Source: Arthrobacter sp. Marseille-P9274
GTDB lineage: Bacteria; Actinomycetota; Actinomycetes; Actinomycetales; Micrococcaceae
NCBI RefSeq assembly: GCF_946892675.1
Contig: NZ_CAMPOV010000001.1
Location: 124,001 to 188,000 of the forward strand
Direction: 5' to 3'
Length of the DNA stretch: 64,000 nt
The stretch's first letter is position 1, and each line of letters begins with the position of its first letter. Below the pieces are notes generated by a model, which had not been told where the DNA came from, did not search any database, and worked only from the letters and a program-made list of their open reading frames with translations. Shown one piece after another: positions 25,907 to 35,198 of the stretch. The position numbers were made by a program, and so were the translations under genes.

Positions 25907-25920
25907 CTAGATCGATCTAG
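25907..25920. promoter_or_regulatory. LacI operator site O1
   Basis: CTAGATCGATCTAG, a perfect 14-bp palindrome with the central CG typical of LacI-family operators. Its centre is 56 bp from that of an identical copy, so looping or cooperative binding is possible. Confidence 0.75.
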
Positions 25921-25962
25921 ACAGCGCCGTCCACCTGTGCCACAGTTGTGCCATCCAATCGA

Positions 25963-25976
25963 CTAGATCGATCTAG
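25963..25976. promoter_or_regulatory. LacI operator site O2
   Basis: Second exact copy of CTAGATCGATCTAG, ending 44 bp before the ATG of the Gfo/Idh/MocA gene. It is well placed to block transcription of the plus-strand operon. Confidence 0.75.
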
Positions 25977-26020
25977 AACTCATGCGGCGACGCCCTGCCG
26001 CCCTACCGAGGAGACAACCC

Positions 26021-27124
26021 ATGGCATATCTCGAGCGGACGCCTGCCCGGCCGATACCGGTCCGGCTGGCCCTCATCGGCTCCGGCTGGATCGGGGCCTT
26101 CCATGCCGAAAGCGCCGCGACCCGCATCGCCGGCACCCGCCTTGAAGCCATCGCCGATCCGGCCCTCGACGCCGCCACGGCACTCGCCGACCGGCTCGGC
26201 GTGGCCAAGGTGACCGCGGACGCCGCCGACCTGTGGAGCGATCCGGACATCGACGGCGTCATCATCGCCGCGCCGGCCCGCTTCCATTCCTCCCTGATAG
26301 CCCAGGCTGCTGCCGCCGGGAAACACGTCTTCTGCGAGAAGCCCGCGGCAAGGACCGTGGAAGAACTCGACGGCGCCCTCGCCGCAGTGGAATCGGCCGG
26401 CGTCGAACTGCAGATCGGTTTCAACCGCCGCTTCGCCGCCGACTTCGCCTCAGCCAAGCGCACGGTGGAAGCCGGCACCATCGGCGAACCGCGGCTGCTG
26501 CGTTCCCTGACCCGCGATCCCGGAACCGCCGAGGGCATCCCGCAGGCGGGCCGGATTCCGGCCGGGACGATCTTCCTCGAAACCCTGATCCACGATTTCG
26601 ACACCCTGAACTGGTTCAACCAGGGCGCCGTGCCGGAGCAGGTCCACGTCATGGCGGACGCACTGGTCGAGCCCGGGCTGAAGGACCAGGGCTTCCTCGA
26701 TACCGCCGTCGCCACGATCCGGTACAGCAACGGCGCGATCGCCGTCGCCGAGGCCAACTTCAGCGCCCTCTACGGCTACGACGTTCGGGGCGAGGTATTC
26801 GGCTCGGCCGGCATGGTCACCGCGGGATCGCTGCAGGAGACGGCCGCCACGGCCTATACCCAGCAGGGCTTCAGCGGCGGCACGCCCCGGCTGAACGTGG
26901 AGCTCTTCCACGACGCCTACACCGCCGAACTGGCCCATTTCGCCGAACTGGTCCGCAGCCGCCGCGACGGCACGCCGAGACCGCCCGCCGCTGCGCCCGG
27001 AGGCGGCGATGCGCGGGCGGCCCTCGCCGTCGCCCTGGCCTGCATCAAGTCCGTGGAAACCGGCGGCACAGTCAACATCAGCGACGTTGCCGCCCTCTCT
27101 CCCTCCCCGGCGGCCACCCGATGA
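26021..27124 (+). CDS. Gfo/Idh/MocA-family dehydrogenase (inositol 2-dehydrogenase-like)
   Basis: NAD(P)-dependent sugar or polyol dehydrogenase of 367 residues. The Rossmann motif GSGWIGAFH lies at 20-28. The catalytic EKP motif is in HVFCEKPAA, and the substrate Asp/His pair in LIHDFDTLNWF. This IHDFD pattern is common in inositol dehydrogenases. The ATG has GAGGAG upstream. It overlaps the isomerase gene by ATGA and is controlled by the LacI operator pair. The substrate may be an inositol isomer or another cyclic polyol; IolG proper is probably the gene at 40358. Confidence 0.88.
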   Translation: MAYLERTPARPIPVRLALIGSGWIGAFHAESAATRIAGTRLEAIADPALDAATALADRLGVAKVTADAADLWSDPDIDGVIIAAPARFHSSLIAQAAAAGKHVFCEKPAARTVEELDGALAAVESAGVELQIGFNRRFAADFASAKRTVEAGTIGEPRLLRSLTRDPGTAEGIPQAGRIPAGTIFLETLIHDFDTLNWFNQGAVPEQVHVMADALVEPGLKDQGFLDTAVATIRYSNGAIAVAEANFSALYGYDVRGEVFGSAGMVTAGSLQETAATAYTQQGFSGGTPRLNVELFHDAYTAELAHFAELVRSRRDGTPRPPAAAPGGGDARAALAVALACIKSVETGGTVNISDVAALSPSPAATR

Positions 27125-27936
27125 GCGCCCCGCAGGGCGGCGTCCGCCTGGCGGTCTGCGCGGAGATGGTCTACCTGGACCTGCCCTTCGAGGAGCGGGT
27201 CCGCCGCATCACCGACCGCGGCTTCGACGTCGAACTCTGGGACACGCGCCGGCACGACACCGGCAAGCTCGCCGCCACGGGAGCCACGTTCTCCTCCATG
27301 ACCGGCTACTCCGCCGGCAGTGTGATCGACCCGGACTCCGCCGCCGACGTCCTGCGGACCGCCGCCGAGCTCATCCCGACGGCGCTCGAGCTCGGCGCCA
27401 GCCGCATGGTGGTCCACCCCGCCGCGCTGATCGACGGGCTGGCCGCCCGTCCGGCCTACCGCTCCGCCGGCCGGATGTGGCTGACCGGCCTGAGGACCCT
27501 CGAGAAGCTCGGCGCGCTCGGCGAGCGGCACGGCATCACCTTCGTCCTGGAGAACCTCAACACGGCCGTGGACCATCCGGGCATTCCGCTCGCCCGGGCC
27601 AAGGACACGCTGGACCTGGTGGAGGGCGCCGGGCATCCCAACGTCAAGATGATGCTGGATCTCTACCACGCGCAGATCGGCGAGGGGAACCTGATCGAAC
27701 TGCTCCGGCGGGCGCAGCCGCACATCGGCGAGGTCCAGGTGGCGGACGTGCCCGGCCGGTGCGAGCCGGGCACCGGGGAGATCAACTATCCCGCCGTGGC
27801 CCGTGCCCTGGCGGAAATCGGCTACGAAGGCACGGTCGGCCTGGAGGCCTGGGCCGAATCGGACAGTGACCTGGCCCTGGACCGCTTCCGGGCGGCCTTC
27901 ACCGTCGAGGCCTCGGGGCTCAGGCCTCGACCTTGA
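27121..27936 (+). CDS. TIM-barrel isomerase, hydroxypyruvate isomerase-like
   Basis: A 271-residue xylose-isomerase-like TIM barrel. Metal-binding acidic and His residues are visible in VLENLNTAVDHPG, MMLDLYHAQ, IGEVQVADVPGR and VGLEAWAES. The pattern is that of Hyi, which interconverts hydroxypyruvate and tartronate semialdehyde, but related sugar isomerases share it. It is second in the LacI-controlled operon. Its last 17 bases overlap the end of the convergent dehydrogenase gene. Confidence 0.85.
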   Translation: MSAPQGGVRLAVCAEMVYLDLPFEERVRRITDRGFDVELWDTRRHDTGKLAATGATFSSMTGYSAGSVIDPDSAADVLRTAAELIPTALELGASRMVVHPAALIDGLAARPAYRSAGRMWLTGLRTLEKLGALGERHGITFVLENLNTAVDHPGIPLARAKDTLDLVEGAGHPNVKMMLDLYHAQIGEGNLIELLRRAQPHIGEVQVADVPGRCEPGTGEINYPAVARALAEIGYEGTVGLEAWAESDSDLALDRFRAAFTVEASGLRPRP

Positions 27937-28942
27937 CCGGCACGCCGGTCTCCAGCGAGAGCTGCGCCGCGTCGGCAACCTTCGACGCGGCCACGGCGTC
28001 TTCCGGAGTGCACGGATTCTCCCGCTGACTCTGGACCAGCTCGAGGAAGGCCAGCATTTCGGCCCGGTACGCCGCCTCGAACCGCTCTGCGAAGGTGCGG
28101 TGCGGCTCACCCCGCGGGAAACCGGCACTCGGCTCCGTGGACCGCAGGGCGGTTCTGTCGTCCAGCCCGACCATGACCGAGGCCCTCGAGCCTTGGATTT
28201 CCAGCCGCACGTCATGGCCTGCGCCGTTGTACCGGGTGGCCGAAACGGTCCCCACCGTACCGTCGTCAAGAGTAACGACGGCGAGGGCCGTGTCGACGTC
28301 GCCGACCTGGCCGATCGCGGGGTCACCGTTGTTGGAGCCGCGCGCGTAGACCTCCACGATGTCCCTGCCGGTCAGCCAGCGCAGGATATCGAAGTCGTGC
28401 ACGGAGCAGTCGCGGAAGAGCCCGCCCGAGGTCGCCAGGAATTCGACCGGGGGCGGGAACATGTCCCCCGTGACGGCGCGGAGGGAGTGGATCCAGCCCA
28501 GTTCCCCCGCTTGGTACCTGCGCCTGGCCTCCAGGTAGCCGGTGTCGAAGCGGCGCTGGTGCCCGATCTGGACCACGCCGCCGTGCTCGCGGACATGGTC
28601 CACAACGGGCAGCGAGTCCGCCACGTTCCCGGCGACGGGCTTCTCGCAGAAGACCGGCACGCCGGCGTCGACCCCGGCCCGGATCAGCTCCGGGTGCGTG
28701 CCCGTGCCGGTGGCTACCACCAGGCCGTCGACCCCGCCGTCCAGCAGCACGTCCGCCGACGGCACGGCCTCCGCCCCGAGGGCCTCGGCGACGGAACGGG
28801 CGTAGTCCGCCGCCACGTCCGTGACGAGCAGGCGCAGGCGGACACCGCGTTCCTCCAGCACGGGGCGCAGGCCCATGATGTTGTGCGCGTGCATGCTGCC
28901 GATCCGGCCGACGCCGGCCAGGCCGAGGGTCAGGTGCTTCAT
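27920..28942 (-). CDS. Gfo/Idh/MocA-family inositol dehydrogenase-like protein
   Basis: Dehydrogenase of 340 residues. The Rossmann motif is GVGRIGSMHA at 10-19. The catalytic EKP lies in VFCEKPVAG, and the substrate-site DFD in CSVHDFDILRW. GDMFPPPVEF gives the loop seen in inositol dehydrogenases. It is the last gene of the minus-strand operon that starts with the ABC importer. Several paralogues in one operon suggest that different inositol stereoisomers are oxidised. Confidence 0.87.
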   Translation of the reverse strand: MKHLTLGLAGVGRIGSMHAHNIMGLRPVLEERGVRLRLLVTDVAADYARSVAEALGAEAVPSADVLLDGGVDGLVVATGTGTHPELIRAGVDAGVPVFCEKPVAGNVADSLPVVDHVREHGGVVQIGHQRRFDTGYLEARRRYQAGELGWIHSLRAVTGDMFPPPVEFLATSGGLFRDCSVHDFDILRWLTGRDIVEVYARGSNNGDPAIGQVGDVDTALAVVTLDDGTVGTVSATRYNGAGHDVRLEIQGSRASVMVGLDDRTALRSTEPSAGFPRGEPHRTFAERFEAAYRAEMLAFLELVQSQRENPCTPEDAVAASKVADAAQLSLETGVPVKVEA

Positions 28943-28965
28943 GCTTTCCTTTACTGGTTGGGTCT

Positions 28966-30072
28966 TTACTGGTTGGGCAGGCTCGCGGCCGGAGCCTGGC
29001 GTGCTTCCTCCGGGAAACGGATTCCCAGCTGCCGGCGCAGCTCGTCGGCCAGCCGCAGGAACCGGATCGATTCGGCCATCGGCCGTTCCTCGACCTCCCG
29101 CCGCCCGGCCGCGATGGCGCGGGCCACGGCGGCCGCCTGGTAGTGCAGCCCTTCGAGATGGCCGCCGGGCTCGCCTTCGTAGCGCAGCTCGCCGCCATCG
29201 TGGCCCTTCACCGTGAATCCGCCGGGGAAATTGAACGGCCCGTCGATGGTCAACGTGGCCCGGGTTCCGACGACGGTGGCCGCAGTCGGGGTAAAGCCGT
29301 ACAGGTTCGTGTTGGTTACGGCGTGGGCCCCGCCGGGGAACTGCATCACCGCCGAGATCTGCCCGTTCACGCCCTCCGGGTGCGGAGTCCCGAGCGCGCA
29401 GACTTCCTCCGGGTGGCCGAGCAGCGCGGTAATGAAGGCGAGCGGATAGGTGCCGAGGTCCAGCAGCGGCCCGCCGGCGAGGTCGGCGTCAAAGATCCGG
29501 TGCCCGGGCTCGAAGTGCTCGCCGTACTCCGCCATCACGGACACCACCTGCCCCAGGTGGCCTCCGTCCAGCAGCTGCCGGACGACGTCGAACTTTGGCA
29601 GGAAGAACGTCCACAGCGCCTCCGCGGCGAACAGGCCCCGGGCCCGCGCCAGCTCGGCGATCTCTTCGGCCTGCGCCGCGTTGATGCCGATGGGCTTCTC
29701 CACCAGCACGTGCTTGCCGGCGTCGAGCGCCTCCAGCGCCACCCGGTGATGGTGGTTGTGCGGGGTCGCCACGTAGACGATGTCGACGTCCGGCGCCTCG
29801 GCCAGTTCACGGTAGCTGCCGTAGGCGGCCGGGATGCCGAAGCGGGCGGCGAATCCGGCGGAGCGTTCCAGTGACCGGGAGCCCACCGCCGCCAGCTGCT
29901 GCCGGGTGTGCTGCTGCAGCGAGGCCGCGAAGCGCTCGGCGATCCAGCCGGGTCCGGCGATTCCCCAGCGCAGCGGCGGCGCATCGCGCGAGGCGGGCAC
30001 GCGGCTCTCGGGCAGCCGGGCGGGCAGGCGGTCGTGCACCCGGTCGGGGCGGGCGTTGTCCACGGCGCTCAT
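28966..30072 (-). CDS. Gfo/Idh/MocA-family oxidoreductase, dihydrodiol dehydrogenase-like
   Basis: Oxidoreductase of 368 residues with a 30-residue leader before the Rossmann motif (WGIAGPGWIAERFA). VATPHNHHH and HVLVEKPIG give the catalytic EKP. LDLGTYPLAFITALLG is characteristic of the trans-1,2-dihydrodiol dehydrogenase/glucose-fructose oxidoreductase branch. This branch differs from the IolG-type neighbours, so it may act on a keto or aldose derivative. Its ATG overlaps the stop of the next gene upstream by ATGA. Confidence 0.86.
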   Translation of the reverse strand: MSAVDNARPDRVHDRLPARLPESRVPASRDAPPLRWGIAGPGWIAERFAASLQQHTRQQLAAVGSRSLERSAGFAARFGIPAAYGSYRELAEAPDVDIVYVATPHNHHHRVALEALDAGKHVLVEKPIGINAAQAEEIAELARARGLFAAEALWTFFLPKFDVVRQLLDGGHLGQVVSVMAEYGEHFEPGHRIFDADLAGGPLLDLGTYPLAFITALLGHPEEVCALGTPHPEGVNGQISAVMQFPGGAHAVTNTNLYGFTPTAATVVGTRATLTIDGPFNFPGGFTVKGHDGGELRYEGEPGGHLEGLHYQAAAVARAIAAGRREVEERPMAESIRFLRLADELRRQLGIRFPEEARQAPAASLPNQ

Positions 30073-31073
30073 GCGGCCGCCACCGGGGTGAAGGCGCCGC
30101 CGTCGTGCATCGAGCGCACCATCGCGTCCGCTGCGAGCGTGGCGCGCAGCCCGTCTTCCGCCTTGGCCAGCGACGACGGCGTTCCCTCCAGCAGGTGCCG
30201 GACCCAGGCCTGCAGCTCGCGGCGGTAGGCTTCGGCGAAGCGCGGCCGCCAGTCCGCCGGGTACGCCACGTAGTTTTTCCTCTCCAGGTTGTAGGCCGCG
30301 GCGGCCGGTTCCACTACCCGGGCCGTGCCGCGTTCGCCGACCACTTCGCACTGGGTGGAGTAGCCGTGCCCGGCGTTGAGGAACAGCTCCAGCGTGGCCA
30401 GCACGCCGGAGCGGAGGCGGATCATCATGAAGGCCGGGTCCTGCAGTCCCGGGGCGGCCTCGGACGAGGCAAGGACGCCCGGCACCCAGGACACCTCTGC
30501 GATCGGGGAGTCCAGCAGCCAGGGGAAGGCATCCAGCTCGTGGATCGCGGAATTCGTGACGGCGGATTCGCTGGTTGCCCCGGGCGCGGCGGAGACATTG
30601 CGGCTGATGCCGTGCAGCAGCAGCGGCCGCCCGAGTCCGCCTTCGGCCAGGGCCTGCCGCAGTTCCACATGGCCCGGGTCGAAGCGGCGCATGAAGCCCA
30701 CGCTGACCGGGGAAACGCCGCGCTCGTCGCGCACCGCGCGCTCGGCTTCGACGATCCGCCGCGCCTCGTGCGCCGTTGAGGCCAGCGGTTTCTCGCACAG
30801 CACGGGCTTGCCCGCGTCGAGGCAGGCCTGCACCAGCTCCGGATGGGTCGAGTCGTGGGAGGCGATAACTACCGCGTCCACGCCGTCGTCGTGGATGAGC
30901 TCCAGCGGGTCCGTCACGGCCCGGGCTCCCAGGGCCGAGGCCGCGGCCTTGGCCCGTTCGCCGTCGATGTCGGCCACGCACGCCAGCGTGCTGCCGCCGA
31001 TGTTCCTCGCCAGATTCTCCGCGTGGTCGGCACCCATGATTCCCGCGCCGACCACGCCCGTCCGAATGGTCAC
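30069..31073 (-). CDS. Inositol 2-dehydrogenase-like Gfo/Idh/MocA protein
   Basis: IolG-type dehydrogenase of 334 residues from a GTG with GGGAGG just upstream; an ATG 12 bases earlier is the alternative. It has GAGIMGADHAEN (Rossmann and the IolG-like ADH), PVLCEKPLA, SVGFMRRFDP and SAIHELDAFPWL. All are close to the IolG at 40358. It should oxidise an inositol to the corresponding inosose. It sits directly after the ABC ATPase gene, so import and first oxidation are co-expressed. Confidence 0.88.
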   Translation of the reverse strand: MTIRTGVVGAGIMGADHAENLARNIGGSTLACVADIDGERAKAAASALGARAVTDPLELIHDDGVDAVVIASHDSTHPELVQACLDAGKPVLCEKPLASTAHEARRIVEAERAVRDERGVSPVSVGFMRRFDPGHVELRQALAEGGLGRPLLLHGISRNVSAAPGATSESAVTNSAIHELDAFPWLLDSPIAEVSWVPGVLASSEAAPGLQDPAFMMIRLRSGVLATLELFLNAGHGYSTQCEVVGERGTARVVEPAAAAYNLERKNYVAYPADWRPRFAEAYRRELQAWVRHLLEGTPSSLAKAEDGLRATLAADAMVRSMHDGGAFTPVAAA

Positions 31074-31103
31074 ATGCCCTCCCATGCTTGTTCCGCCGGC
31101 GGC

Positions 31104-32018
31104 CTAGGTGCGCCGGGCTTCCGTAGCTTCGACTTCCGCTTCCACTTCCGCCACGACGTCCTTGTGGCCGCCGAGGGCTTCCAGCTCGTGGGCCAGCTCC
31201 GCCAGTTCCGCGCCGCCTGCCATCTGTGCGGTGAGTTCCTCGAGCGTGATGTCCTTCTTGTTGTAGTAGCCGATGGATTTGCCGCGCTTCAGCAGCAGGA
31301 ACCTGTCCCCGACCGGGAAGGCGTGATGCGGGTTGTGCGTAATGAAGATGACGCCGAGGCCGCGGTCGCGGGCCTGCAGAATGTAGCGCAGCACGACGCC
31401 GGACTGCTTGACGCCCAGGGCCGCCGTCGGCTCGTCGAGGATCAGGACCTTGGCGCCGAAGTGCACGGCGCGGGCGATCGCCACGCATTGGCGTTCGCCG
31501 CCCGAGAGCTGTCCGATCGGCTGCTCCACGTCGCGCAGGTCGATCCCCATGTCCTGCAGTTCCTTCTTGGTGATCTCCTTCATGCGCTCGACGTCGAGCC
31601 GCTTGAAGGGTCCGAAACCGGTGGTCAGTTCCGAGCCGAGGAAGAAGTTGCGCCAGATCGGCATCAGCGACACGACCGCCAGGTCCTGGTACACGGCCGC
31701 GATGCCGGAGTCCAGTGCCTCGCGCGGCGACGACAGCTTGCGGTCCTCGCCGAGGATGGTGAAGGTTCCTTCATCGTGCTGGTGCAGGCCGGCGATGATC
31801 TTGATCAGCGTCGACTTGCCCGCACCGTTGTCCCCGAGCACGCAGGTCACGCGTCCGGCGTCGACCGCCATGGTGACGTCGCGCAGGGCGATGATGTTGC
31901 CGTAGTGCTTGCCCACCTTGTCCAGGTTCAGCAGGTGCACCGGGGTGGAGGTCAGCGGGTCGGTTTCACCCTTGAGCAGGGTGTCCTGGGTGATCTTCTT
32001 GTTGTCCATGGTGGTCAT
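31104..32018 (-). CDS. Sugar/inositol ABC importer ATP-binding subunit, FrcA-like single cassette
   Basis: ATPase of 304 residues with one cassette. Walker A is GDNGAGKST, the signature is LSGGERQ and Walker B is [16 protein letters not shown]. Most CUT2 importers use a fused double-cassette ATPase of about 500 residues; a single cassette with the GVKQS sequence resembles FrcA of the rhizobial fructose system. A long Glu-rich C-terminal tail (about 275-304) is unusual. The ATG chosen has GAGGAG nine bases before it; a GTG overlapping the permease stop is an alternative. Confidence 0.88.
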   Translation of the reverse strand: MTTMDNKKITQDTLLKGETDPLTSTPVHLLNLDKVGKHYGNIIALRDVTMAVDAGRVTCVLGDNGAGKSTLIKIIAGLHQHDEGTFTILGEDRKLSSPREALDSGIAAVYQDLAVVSLMPIWRNFFLGSELTTGFGPFKRLDVERMKEITKKELQDMGIDLRDVEQPIGQLSGGERQCVAIARAVHFGAKVLILDEPTAALGVKQSGVVLRYILQARDRGLGVIFITHNPHHAFPVGDRFLLLKRGKSIGYYNKKDITLEELTAQMAGGAELAELAHELEALGGHKDVVAEVEAEVEATEARRT

Positions 32019-32038
32019 TTCCTTCTGCTCCTCGTCCG

Positions 32039-33079
32039 TCACTTCAGCTCGGCCCGGCGCTTGACCACGAGGTTGACGATCGTGGCCAGCAGGAGCATCA
32101 GGCCCAGGAAGAACTTGAACCAGTCCGGGTTCCACTCGGCGTAGACGATGCCCTTGTTCGCCATGCCGAAGATGAAGGCGCCGATCGCGCCGCCGATGGC
32201 CGAGCCGTAGCCGCCGGTCAGCAGGCAGCCGCCGATCACCGCGGCGATGATGTAGAGGAACTCGTTGCCAATGCCTTCACCGGACTGGACGGTCGCGAAG
32301 GCGAAGAGGTTGTGCATGCCGAGCACCCAGGCGCAGAAGCCGACGGCCATGAACAGGCCGATCTTCGTCCTGACGACCGGGACGCCTACGGCGCGGGCAG
32401 CATTGGCGTCGCCGCCGGAAGCGAAGATCCAGTTGCCGACCCGGGTCCGCAGCAGGATCCACGAAGCGATCGCAACCATGACGATCCAAATGAAAACGGT
32501 GATCTTCACCTCGACGCCGCCGATGTTGACCGAGGAGGCGAAGATCGCCTTGGCGGAATCGAAGCCATCCATATTGGCGATCGACGGCGTGGAGACGCTC
32601 CCGCCGATGGCGCGGGTCAGGCCGAGGTTCAGGCCGGTCAGCATCAGGAAGGTCGCCAGCGTCACGATGAAGGACGGCAACTTGGTCTTGATCAGGATCC
32701 AGCCGTTGATGAAGCCGACGCCGAGCGACATGACCAGGGCCAGGACCACCCCGACCCAGACGTTCATCGAGAAGTACCAGCTGAAGAGCGATGCCATCAG
32801 CGCCGAGCTGATCACGGCAACACCGGTGGAGAGGTCGAATTCGCCGCCGATCATCAGCAGCGAGACGCCCACGGCCATGATGCCGATGGTCGAGGCTCCG
32901 TAGAGCACGGTGGCGATGGACGCCGGCTGCAGGAAGACAGGCGCGACGGCTGCGAAGAAGATGAAGAGGGCGACCGCCCCCACCAGCGCGCCGATTTCCG
33001 GGCGGCCCAGGATCTTGCTCAGAGTGCTTTTCTTGCCGACCCGTTCATCGGTCACCGGCGCTGTTGCTGCGATGGTCAT
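32039..33079 (-). CDS. CUT2-type ABC importer permease
   Basis: Permease of 346 residues with about ten hydrophobic segments. It contains the BPD_transp_2 hallmarks [16 protein letters not shown] and the coupling region [14 protein letters not shown]. It forms the membrane channel with the ATPase and the lipoprotein upstream. CUT2 systems carry ribose, fructose, inositol and similar monosaccharides; here the genomic setting favours inositol. Confidence 0.92.
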   Translation of the reverse strand: MTIAATAPVTDERVGKKSTLSKILGRPEIGALVGAVALFIFFAAVAPVFLQPASIATVLYGASTIGIMAVGVSLLMIGGEFDLSTGVAVISSALMASLFSWYFSMNVWVGVVLALVMSLGVGFINGWILIKTKLPSFIVTLATFLMLTGLNLGLTRAIGGSVSTPSIANMDGFDSAKAIFASSVNIGGVEVKITVFIWIVMVAIASWILLRTRVGNWIFASGGDANAARAVGVPVVRTKIGLFMAVGFCAWVLGMHNLFAFATVQSGEGIGNEFLYIIAAVIGGCLLTGGYGSAIGGAIGAFIFGMANKGIVYAEWNPDWFKFFLGLMLLLATIVNLVVKRRAELK

Positions 33080-33141
33080 GTCATTTACTCCTTGGAGGCC
33101 GTGGCGGAGCCGAAACCGGCCCCGCCACAGCTTTCGTCTGT

Positions 33142-34140
33142 TTAGCGGACGCCCTGTTCGGCGAACTGGAGGACCTGCTCAGCGCTCTTCTGGTCCACGA
33201 TGGTCGGGCCGGTCAGCACCGGCTGGCCGCCGCCGATCTCGAACCCGCCGCGCTTGTTCAGCCACAGCGCGTCCACCGCTCCGTAGCCCTGCAGCCACGG
33301 CTGCTGGTCGACGGTGAAGAGGATGTCGCCGTCGACGATCTTCTGTGCCAGTTCGGCGTTCATGTCGAAGGACGCGACCTTCGCGTCGCTGCCCGAGCCC
33401 GAGATGGCCTGCAGGATGGTCAGGGTGAAGGGCGCGCCGAGGCCGATCACGACGTCGGCCGCCTTGGTTGCCTGCAGCTTCGCCGTCACGGTGGACTCGA
33501 CCTGGGTCATGTCCGTGCCCTGGACGTACAGGACTTCGGTGTCCGGAACCTTCGCCTTCACGCCCGCACACCGGTTCTCAAGGCCCACGTGGCCCTGCTC
33601 CTGGATGACGCAGATGGGGTGCTTGTAACCGTCCGAGGCGAGGCGGTCGCCGACGGCCTCGCCGGCAAGCTTCTCGTTGGAACCGAAGTGCGTGATGGCG
33701 CCCAGTTCGGCGGAGCGGTCCTCGCCGGCGTTGAGGCTCACCACCGGAATGCCGGCATCCTCGGCCTTCTTGAGTGCCCCGGCCAGCGCGTCGGGCTTGG
33801 CCAGGGTGACGGCGATTCCGTCGACGCCCTGGTCGATGGCCTGCTCGACCAGCTGCGCCTGCCGGCCGCCTTCGGGATCGGAGAGGTACTGCAGTTCGAC
33901 GTTGTCCTTGGCCGATGCCTCTTCCGCACCCTTGCGGACGATATCCCAGAACGTGTCACCGGGAGCGGCATGGGTAATCAGGGCGACGTTGATCCGGTCG
34001 GTACTGGCGACGGCACCGCCGCCGCCGTCGTTGGCCGCTTCCGGCGTGCGCCCGCCGGAACTCGAGCACGCCGTGAGAGCAAGGGCCGGGACCACGACCG
34101 CTGCGGCCGCGAGTTTCCGCCAGGAAAGCTTGTGTGACAC
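33142..34140 (-). CDS. Sugar ABC importer substrate-binding lipoprotein
   Basis: Binding protein of 332 residues. The lipobox LTAC gives Cys25 as the lipid anchor. The mature part is a type I periplasmic-binding fold (INVALITHAAPGDTFWDI at the start, then QAIDQGVDGIAVT and IPVVSLNAG). It would capture the sugar or inositol at the outer face of the membrane and hand it to the permease. It is the first gene of the minus-strand operon. Two copies of a GntR/IolR-like motif lie upstream. Confidence 0.92.
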   Translation of the reverse strand: MSHKLSWRKLAAAAVVVPALALTACSSSGGRTPEAANDGGGGAVASTDRINVALITHAAPGDTFWDIVRKGAEEASAKDNVELQYLSDPEGGRQAQLVEQAIDQGVDGIAVTLAKPDALAGALKKAEDAGIPVVSLNAGEDRSAELGAITHFGSNEKLAGEAVGDRLASDGYKHPICVIQEQGHVGLENRCAGVKAKVPDTEVLYVQGTDMTQVESTVTAKLQATKAADVVIGLGAPFTLTILQAISGSGSDAKVASFDMNAELAQKIVDGDILFTVDQQPWLQGYGAVDALWLNKRGGFEIGGGQPVLTGPTIVDQKSAEQVLQFAEQGVR

Positions 34141-34269
34141 GAGAATCTCCTTCGTCTGCGTGGTCCGGCCTTCCCCGAAGGCCGGCGGCTGCCCGGCTGC
34201 AGTGCCTGCCCGCCGGGCTCAACGCCTTGAACACAAGAATGGGTGACACGGATCACAAAAGTCAATAGA

Positions 34270-34282
34270 ATGTCAGGACATA
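34270..34282 (-). promoter_or_regulatory. IolR-like operator, ABC importer side
   Basis: On the minus strand it reads TATGTCCTGACAT. The core TGTCCTGACA fits KGWCHTRACA, which I recall as the IolR motif of Corynebacterium glutamicum, at all ten positions. It lies 130 bp upstream of the binding-protein start. Confidence 0.6.
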
Positions 34283-34378
34283 TTCACATTTGGTCGCCCA
34301 AGGCGCGGTGCCGGCCGCTCAAGCAGGAGCTCGGGACCCTCTGAACCTCTGGACACGACTGGTACGCTCGTTGACAGA

Positions 34379-34391
34379 TTTGTCCTGTCAA
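34379..34391 (+). promoter_or_regulatory. IolR-like operator, regulator side
   Basis: TTTGTCCTGTCAA, identical over 13 bp to the site at 47836. It overlaps the segment TTGACA (34371-34376), a likely -35 box for the GntR gene, which suggests autoregulation. Confidence 0.6.
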
Positions 34392-34437
34392 TAGGTCAAC
34401 GGCGAACGATGAACAGGAAGCAGGTGAACGAGGGATC

Positions 34438-35178
34438 ATGAGCACCGAACTCCACATCCCCATCGACCGGTCGTCCCCGGTCCCCCTCTACCACCAGGTC
34501 GTCCAGGGGATTGAGGCGGCGATCCACAGCGGCGCACTGGAATCCGGTTCCCGCCTCGACAACGAGATCGAACTCGCCAGCAAGCTGAAGCTCTCCCGGC
34601 CCACCATGCGCAAGGCCATGGACGAACTGGTCCGCTCCGGCCTGCTGGTGCGGAAGCGGGGCGTCGGCACCCAGGTGGTTTCCAGCCAGGTCCGCCGGCA
34701 CCTGGAACTCTCCAGCCTGTTCGATGACCTGAAGCGCACCGGGCAGAAACCGACCACCGAAGTGCTGGAGTTCCGCCACGGCGCCGCCGATCCCGATGCC
34801 GCCGAGGCCCTGGACCTGCCCGCGGGCGTCAACGTCTACCATTTCACGCGGCTCCGCTGCGTCGGCGGGAAGCCGCTGGCGCTCATGGAGAACTGGGTGC
34901 GGGACGACATCACGGAGATCACGGAGGACGGCCTGCGGAAGCTGGGCCTCTACCAGATCCTTCGGGACGCCGGAGTGAACTTCCGCCTGGCCACGCAGCG
35001 GATCGGCGCGACCGTGGCGGACAAGCGGCAGGCTGGCCTGCTGGAAACCGCTCCGGGCTCCGCGCTGGTCACCATGGAGCGCACGGCCGTGGACGACGCC
35101 GGCCGCAACGTGGAAACCGGCCGGCACGTCTACCGTGCCGACTCCTACAGCTTCGAGATGACCCTGGTCCAGCGCTAA
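34438..35178 (+). CDS. iolR: GntR-family regulator of inositol catabolism (IolR-like)
   Basis: Repressor of 246 residues. The winged helix is at residues 15-80 (PLYHQVVQGIEAAI, then LSRPTMRKAMDELVRSGLL). The UTRA effector domain follows (about 95-240). It is divergent from the importer operon and lies directly before iolB. A 13-bp motif occurs both here and before iolC, the signature of a dedicated regulator. Effector binding by an inosose or a later pathway intermediate is likely from the family, but not shown. The iolR name rests on context as well as sequence. Confidence 0.82.
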   Translation: MSTELHIPIDRSSPVPLYHQVVQGIEAAIHSGALESGSRLDNEIELASKLKLSRPTMRKAMDELVRSGLLVRKRGVGTQVVSSQVRRHLELSSLFDDLKRTGQKPTTEVLEFRHGAADPDAAEALDLPAGVNVYHFTRLRCVGGKPLALMENWVRDDITEITEDGLRKLGLYQILRDAGVNFRLATQRIGATVADKRQAGLLETAPGSALVTMERTAVDDAGRNVETGRHVYRADSYSFEMTLVQR

Positions 35179-35198
35179 ACCACACGAAAGGCCACTCC

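Noticed and set aside
25907-25976. The two identical palindromes as insertion-sequence ends or attachment sites
   Set aside because: No transposase or integrase is nearby, and the location between a LacI gene and its divergent operon explains them as operators.
28966-31488. 840-codon frame joining dehydrogenase and upstream sequence
   Set aside because: The upstream half is a shadow of the neighbouring dehydrogenase and ATPase genes. The ATG at 30072 overlaps the preceding stop as expected in this operon.
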